NCBI GenBank assembly: GCA_964017155.1
Contig: OZ024857.1
Location: 38,007,141 to 38,071,140 of the forward strand
Reading direction: 5' to 3'
DNA length: 64,000 nt
Source of the DNA: Oasisia sp. SBJ-2009
Lineage: Eukaryota; Annelida; Polychaeta; Sabellida; Siboglinidae
Position numbers and translations under genes: made by a program. A model generated the notes under the pieces. It was not told where the DNA came from. It searched no databases and saw only the letters and a list, made by a program, of their open reading frames with translations. Positions within the stretch are counted from its first letter, which is position 1, and each line of letters opens with the position of its first letter. Shown piece by piece: positions 59,001 to 64,000 of the stretch.

Positions 59001-59702
59001 ATGACCAATCAGATTTTAATTAGTGATCTGTTGGGCTAGTAAAATATTTAAAATGGTTTCCAGAACTGGCATGGCCAAAAAAGTTGCGTGCCACGATCAA
59101 TGCCACTGGTGAAGCTGATAAAACTGTCATTTAGAAGGAATATTCAAGGGTACTGACTCATCAAAACTAACATTCAATTTAGCACGATGAAATGTGTAAT
59201 CTGTGGGTGTGTGTGCTGAGCGAATCCCACACCATCAGTAGTGCCCATTGTGCAACGGCAACAGGCATGATTAGTCTAGATGTGTTTCCTTTCATTGAAT
59301 GAAGCCTTTTTTGGTATTCCAATTTCTTCAACTGATGGCGATGCAGCAATGCTCCACTCGACCACCACATCCACGTTATTAATTTATTGGATAAATTACT
59401 TCCACATAATATTTTAACAACTGTTCGTGTTCGCAATACAAACAAACAAACGAAAAACATTATAAATCAATGTTTTAACGGGAATACCGAGTTGCACTGT
59501 ATTAATATACTGAATTATCGCCCAGCAATAACATATTTTGTTGTCAGAAATCCAATGAAATGTTACGATAAGGTAAAAACAATAGCATGTGATCGACATC
59601 GTTTAAAAAATGTGTCCATTAATTTATATGAAATAACACAACAGTTGCATACGTGAAAAATGGCGGAAAACTATACTGCCAGGGCCATTGAAATTCCGCC
59701 AT
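56063..59702 (-). CDS. vps25: VPS25, ESCRT-II subunit, six exons
   Basis: Exons on the minus strand: 59702-59653, 58522-58377, 57887-57834, 57398-57310, 56687-56612 and 56175-56063. Every junction has GT/AG, phases agree, and the product is 175 residues, about the usual family length (human 176). It starts MAEFQWPWQYSFPPFFT, whose WPWQY/PPFFT block binds VPS22 and VPS36 in known ESCRT-II structures. Then follow LQPNVDTRKKQLDAWCSLVL, LEELRTRGNIEW, LMWRTPDEWGKLVYRW, CTLYEL, and the C-terminal KAELISFDGNEGVKFF. The two winged-helix domains are complete. VPS25 bridges ESCRT-II to VPS20/CHMP6 of ESCRT-III on endosomes and is needed to sort ubiquitinated cargo into multivesicular bodies. Nothing is broken. 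It is divergent with the gene starting at 60016. Confidence 0.98.
58523..59652 (-). other. vps25 intron 1
   Basis: A 1.1-kb intron with a GTATGC donor and a TTTCAG acceptor. No element or nested gene recognised. Confidence 0.8.
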
Positions 59703-60015
59703 AGCTTCCGCGATTGGACTCTTACGTCAACAACAAAGCCCCCTAAGTTATTTTTAAAAGATTTTTTTTAGATAAATCTAATAAAGTGGTCATTATACTG
59801 GATGATTACATTTTATTTAATTATTAGAGAAACGACACTATAATTAGGTTATGCCAGATGGAATTGAAGGATACATCGGTGATTTTGTTTCAGTTAGTGT
59901 TACTTTGATCGCCAGGTGGCCCTAGTGAGAACTGTCACTATTGTTAGTTCTATACAATTCGTCAGACGGCGAAAGTCGGCGATTTTTATAAGATTTTTAT
60001 GAGAAAAACGACGCT
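59703..60015. promoter_or_regulatory. Divergent promoter region between vps25 and a membrane-protein gene
   Basis: The two start codons are 313 bp apart and face away from each other. An inverted CCAAT box (ATTGG, 59713-59717) and a CRE/ATF-like TTACGTCA (59722-59729) sit close upstream of the vps25 start. The transcription start sites are not known; some of this interval is 5' UTR. Confidence 0.6.
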
Positions 60016-60166
60016 ATGGGGGACGGTATTCGCGAGGATTACCACAAAGTACCACCGACTCCTGTGGCTGTCACCCGATATTTCAATGTATATACGGCAA
60101 AAATTATTGCGCTAGTGTTAGTTATTAGTTTTATTTTATTTCATGGCATTTTCCACTTGAAATACG
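60016..60166 (+). CDS. First coding exon of a membrane protein, rest outside or not found
   Basis: An ATG at 60016 opens a 50-codon frame that ends at a good donor (TACG|GTGAGT, phase 1). It encodes a polar N-terminus (MGDGIREDYHKVPPTPVAV) followed by a single hydrophobic helix at residues 30-46 (IIALVLVISFILFHGIF) and then HLKY. Without a cleavable signal, this looks like a cytosolic tail plus signal anchor, as in type II membrane proteins such as Golgi enzymes, but no family can be named. The frame continues 17 codons past the donor to a stop, so a 67-residue unspliced product is the alternative. No second exon was recognised up to 64000. Confidence 0.6.
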
Positions 60167-60906
60167 GTGAGTCGCAACTACCCGTAACCCGGCGTAAGTC
60201 CCTTAACGTACCAGTGTAGTGGTGTCTGTCTGACAGCCCTTGTTGTTTGTCTAGACGAGCAAGCCACACAAAATGTGTTTATGTTTCCTAGAACTGTTCC
60301 ACATAAAACAAGACGCACATCGTTGGGATGAAAATACAAATTATCGTGTTGTTCGTCGTGCTTGCACGCGTGTAATGTTAATATTATTTTATGTGTTGTG
60401 GCAGTGTCAGTGACAGTGTCAGTGATGACTTCTGTGAATCTGTCAGTGTAAAGATCATGTAAGTATTTGTATGATCGTGTAAGCATTTGTATACAAGGCA
60501 TTACGGCAACTCTGTCAATTTGAAATGCCTTCTATAGTGGCCTTACATGATTGGTCTACCTATTTTATGTATAAATGGATCTTGAACCACACTGCCAGAA
60601 TATATAAGTTAAGACTTAAGTTAAGTCTTAAGTGTTTATTTATCGGGGCCATTAAATAATGCTCTATTTATACATGGCAGTCCTACAATAAAAGTTAGAT
60701 TGGTTCTGAAAGTGAATAGTATACCACCAATAACCACTCTGTCTAATCAACTTCCAGTGTCTTATCTCACTCTGGTCTCAGTCACTGAATCAGCTTCAAT
60801 GGAGTACCCACAAGACGGTTTGAATAATTATTTTGGCCAGTTACATGAAAGGAACACTTGATAAAGCCAAATTGAGACATGAATCTTTTTGTTTTCATTC
60901 TAATAT

Positions 60907-61179
60907 CCCAGCAAACAACGACCCATGATTTCATATATTCTGTAAGTGAATTCATGGGTTCAACTGGCTCAATTCACCAGATTCTGTGAACAAATTTGGT
61001 GTGTCGACACGTGTTTACCGTGAAATCACAAGTTTTTCACATGATGACACATGCCAGTGAAACCGTACCAGTTCCGAATACACATGAAAACACATACTGG
61101 TGGAGCGGTACCAATTATGAACCACTATGACATGTGCCAACTGGTTCAGAAATAATTCCTTGTTTGTCTGTTTGCTGGG
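60907..61179. mobile_element. MITE-like element with terminal inverted repeats
   Basis: CCCAGCAAAC at 60907 is mirrored by GTTTGCTGGG ending at 61179; the next bases outside are AT on both sides. The 273-bp interior has no coding frame and includes several further imperfect inverted words. This fits a small non-autonomous DNA transposon in the probable first intron of the plus-strand gene. Confidence 0.7.
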
Positions 61180-61599
61180 ATGTGTCATTTCAACTAGTAA
61201 ATGACATGCAGTACTTACATTTTAAGTGTCAGCCTGTCAGGTACACACAAACAGAAATGTGAATAATACACTACATCTTCACCAATATACATGGGTTACT
61301 AAAGATGCTAAACGTAGTAGGGCAATTCCATATTGGAGAGACCAGACTGCTAAAAATTAAATATTGTTGAAACAGTGTAAAAGTTGTAGCACTGATGTAA
61401 AACATACGTAAAATTCAGGCCCAAGTAAAAATATTGTGCCGTCAGTTCACAATTTTTTTTAATTGCGTTTCTAATGGAGTGAATTCTTAGCAGTCAAACT
61501 AATGGAAAAACAAGGGCCAACAGAAACCCCTCCCATCTTACCATTAGCTCTTAACTAATTTACCTTTGTTTTATAGATTTTCAAAGTTCATACTGTATG

Positions 61600-63400
61600 T
61601 GTTCCAAATTCAGAAAGCAACTTGTACTGCATAAGCTGTATTTTGATATGGGTAGTCACACATTTTCATATATTTCTTATGTAATTCCGTTACCGAAAAA
61701 GTACATAAAGTTTTCCTGAGAGCCAACAAGTGATCAAAATTAACAGTTACTTGAAATTCTCTTATTAGATACACCCACGAATAGGTGAGAGTACACAATT
61801 TAGGTGTATCTTTTCTCATCTTGCAGGAAACATGGTAATGGAATTACATTTTGGTAACGGAATTACAATAACAGAATTACATGGTTTTTTTCTTGCACTA
61901 TAAATCATAATAAGAAACTAATAATGTAACCTAAGTACATTAGAGGTCAGCACAGGCACTAGGACAATATTTCAGTTATATATGAATGGAATCTTTGGAC
62001 TTTATAAAAATTGTCCATGGATTCAGAAACATGCACCATTTGTAACATATACTATCTGTAAAAATTGTGATATTACAAGGAATGGCAGCAGTGATCCATA
62101 TAAATCTACAAGATAGGCCAGATTATCTATCAAAGATCAGTTGCAGAATGTGTTCATGGACTTTCATAGAAATTCTACACAGTATTTCTTTACCACATGG
62201 CTAAGGTTTATTGTCCAAGACTATAACTCCAGTAGTTCTCTGGAGTGATATCGCGTGATCACACCCAATGAGTTTAACAAATTTGATGCCTGGACCTGTC
62301 AGAATATTTTACATGGATGCATCAACTAAGCCATGGTTGAATTAAAAATTATAAAGTTCATATAACTGGAATGAGATCAGTCTAATTCCCAACATTAAGC
62401 AGTTGCAAAGAGTCAGAGGGTAGTTGGTTACATTGTTTGTGACTGTTATACAAAACCATGTCAAATAATAATCCACGAAGAACTTCTTCAAAATGAAAAC
62501 ACTGAAATAATGAAGATGACAAAGAAGACAACAGTATGGGTAATCAAACTTGAGAATACAGAAAAGACCTTGCCAAAATGTCTGGACTTGCATTGGATGG
62601 TTGTAAAAAAGCCAAACAAATGTGTCTTCCCGGGTTTTTTAAACTAAGGTGACAAATTACTTTAAGTGTGTTGAACTATGTAAATTTGTGTGGCCTGATG
62701 TCGAAGATATATTGACTGCCTCTACTGATAAAGATTGTGACATTAACATCCTCCCTGACCCACAGATGGACAGGAGTTCAATAATTGCTTTCGACGTATT
62801 TTGAGTTAAATGTGACATACATCGCTGTACTGTGTGTACAATTATTGGCCAGTACAATTGTTATTTTTAGTAGAACATGAAGTTATGGTGTTCTGTAGTC
62901 TTGCAGAAAAAAAAATGAGCATCAATTATTATTTGTTGTTTTATTCCAAAAATAGTCAGACTCGTAATTCCGTTACTATTGCATGTAATTCCGTTACCGA
63001 TCAAAACCTGTTCACTATAAAAAAACAGTACATATATCATGAGTAAAATTCTATCCAATACAAGGTCATGTTATATGTCTATTTATTAATGCAAGGTGTT
63101 GGCCCTGGTAGATTGCAGATTTCAGACGATATGTCATGACATTTAATAAAAACTGATGTTCAAATTTTCTGAGTAATTCCGTTACCATAATTAAAACAGC
63201 CATAATTTCGTAATTATTTTATATTTTTAACAGGTACCACTGGTACTTATAGGGTGTAGTGTGGACTTCAAACCATCTTTAAGTTTCTTTTCTAGACACA
63301 TGCTGAATGGGAAAATATAACTATTTTAAACAAAAAAATATTGTGAATTGTAATTCCGTTACCGTGGAATTGCCCAGTAGATAAAATAGCAATCCTAAGA
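61600..63400. other. Region with a recurring GTAATTCCGTTACC motif
   Basis: Exact 14-mers at 61681, 62985, 63173 and 63350 on plus and at 61853 on minus, plus one-mismatch copies at 61834 (minus) and 62964 (plus). The minus-strand translation of most sites reads Val-Thr-Glu-Leu, and the frame 61819-61610 is open through one of them. Possibly a decayed mobile element; unidentified. Confidence 0.5.
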
Positions 63401-64000
63401 TTAACCCAAAGATTAGCCAGCCTTTGATCAACTCTAACATCTCTAAATCACAAGGGCCAGATGGCATGTAACCATGATTCGTTCCTAAACCGATATGCCT
63501 CCCATCTAATACTAGTGATATATGACATTTCCAATCATGTGTTGACTCAGGACAAGTCCCCAAAGCTTACAAAGAAACAGAAACACAATCTAAATAGTCC
63601 ATATGATAACATAAGCAAATCCTTCAAACCAGTTTGAGAAGAAAGCTGTTGACATGGCCATTCTATATTTAATGAGCCACAATGCACACTGGCATGACGT
63701 GTCCATAGGACATGTTGCCAGTCACCGATACAGGTAGTACGGTGTATCCCCATTTTAACCAACAGTATATTATAAGTGATACTTGACATTGCAAATGAGA
63801 ATAGAAACCTTGAACAGCCAGCTTTACAGTGTCAAATTACCAATGATGTAGCTGTAAAGATTGATGATCCCATACGACCCATAGAGGTTTAGAAATGCGC
63901 GACAACATGGTAACATGATCTTTATTATTGCTATTTGTGAATTTGTTATTAAAGTGAGCAGTGTTGTAGTGTTAATATCAGTGCAAACCTCTCACTCTGT
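63401..64000. other. Window end, nothing recognised
   Basis: Probably intron of the plus-strand gene starting at 60016 or intergenic. No exon, RNA gene or named repeat seen. Confidence 0.4.

Noticed and set aside
60590..60640. AAGTTAAGACTTAAGTTAAG palindromic run as a regulatory hairpin
   Set aside because: Short low-complexity inverted repeat with no neighbouring feature that would give it meaning.

Overview
The window is animal genomic DNA: intron-rich, roughly 40% GC by eye, and crowded with microsatellites, minisatellites, LINEs, a tRNA-derived SINE and a MITE-like element. No bacterial, plasmid or viral gene organisation is visible. An elevenin neuropeptide gene, a peptide family best known from molluscs, annelids, arthropods and nematodes, points to an invertebrate, probably a lophotrochozoan. 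I cannot fix the phylum.

Most long open frames here run through repeats. The real genes lie in short exons, which I assembled from splice sites, matching intron phase and family similarity. From left to right: (1) a decayed LINE, minus strand, 676-4125; (2) an LINE ORF1-like fragment near 5.6-5.9 kb; (3) a four-exon elevenin precursor gene, plus, 6971-13753; (4) a tRNA-derived SINE at about 16.4-16.7 kb; (5) a small two-helix membrane protein, minus, 17137-17427; (6) an OGFR-like gene, plus, 20955-30762, whose first intron carries a 3-kb 21-bp minisatellite; (7) a six-exon gene for a 952-residue leucine-rich-repeat plus death-domain protein (LRRD1-like), minus, 33734-44927, with repeat-filled introns, a LINE with a long open reverse transcriptase frame in its last intron, and a 50-bp repeat array just past the stop; (8) an L2/CR1-type LINE, plus, 47.4-51.7 kb, interrupted by a second LINE in the opposite orientation; (9) vps25, six exons, minus, 56063-59702; (10) the first coding exon of a membrane protein, plus, 60016-60166, sharing a short divergent promoter region with vps25, followed by probable intron with a MITE-like element and an unexplained recurring 14-bp motif.

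The genes are not one pathway: a secreted neuropeptide, an OGFR-domain protein, a LRR/death adaptor, an ESCRT-II subunit and two unknown membrane proteins. The strongest discovery candidates are the elevenin gene hidden in tiny exons, the 3'-UTR array that looks like copies of its own gene's last codons, and the intronic repeat cascade that includes about 61 copies of a telomere-like GGGACA unit on the transcribed strand.
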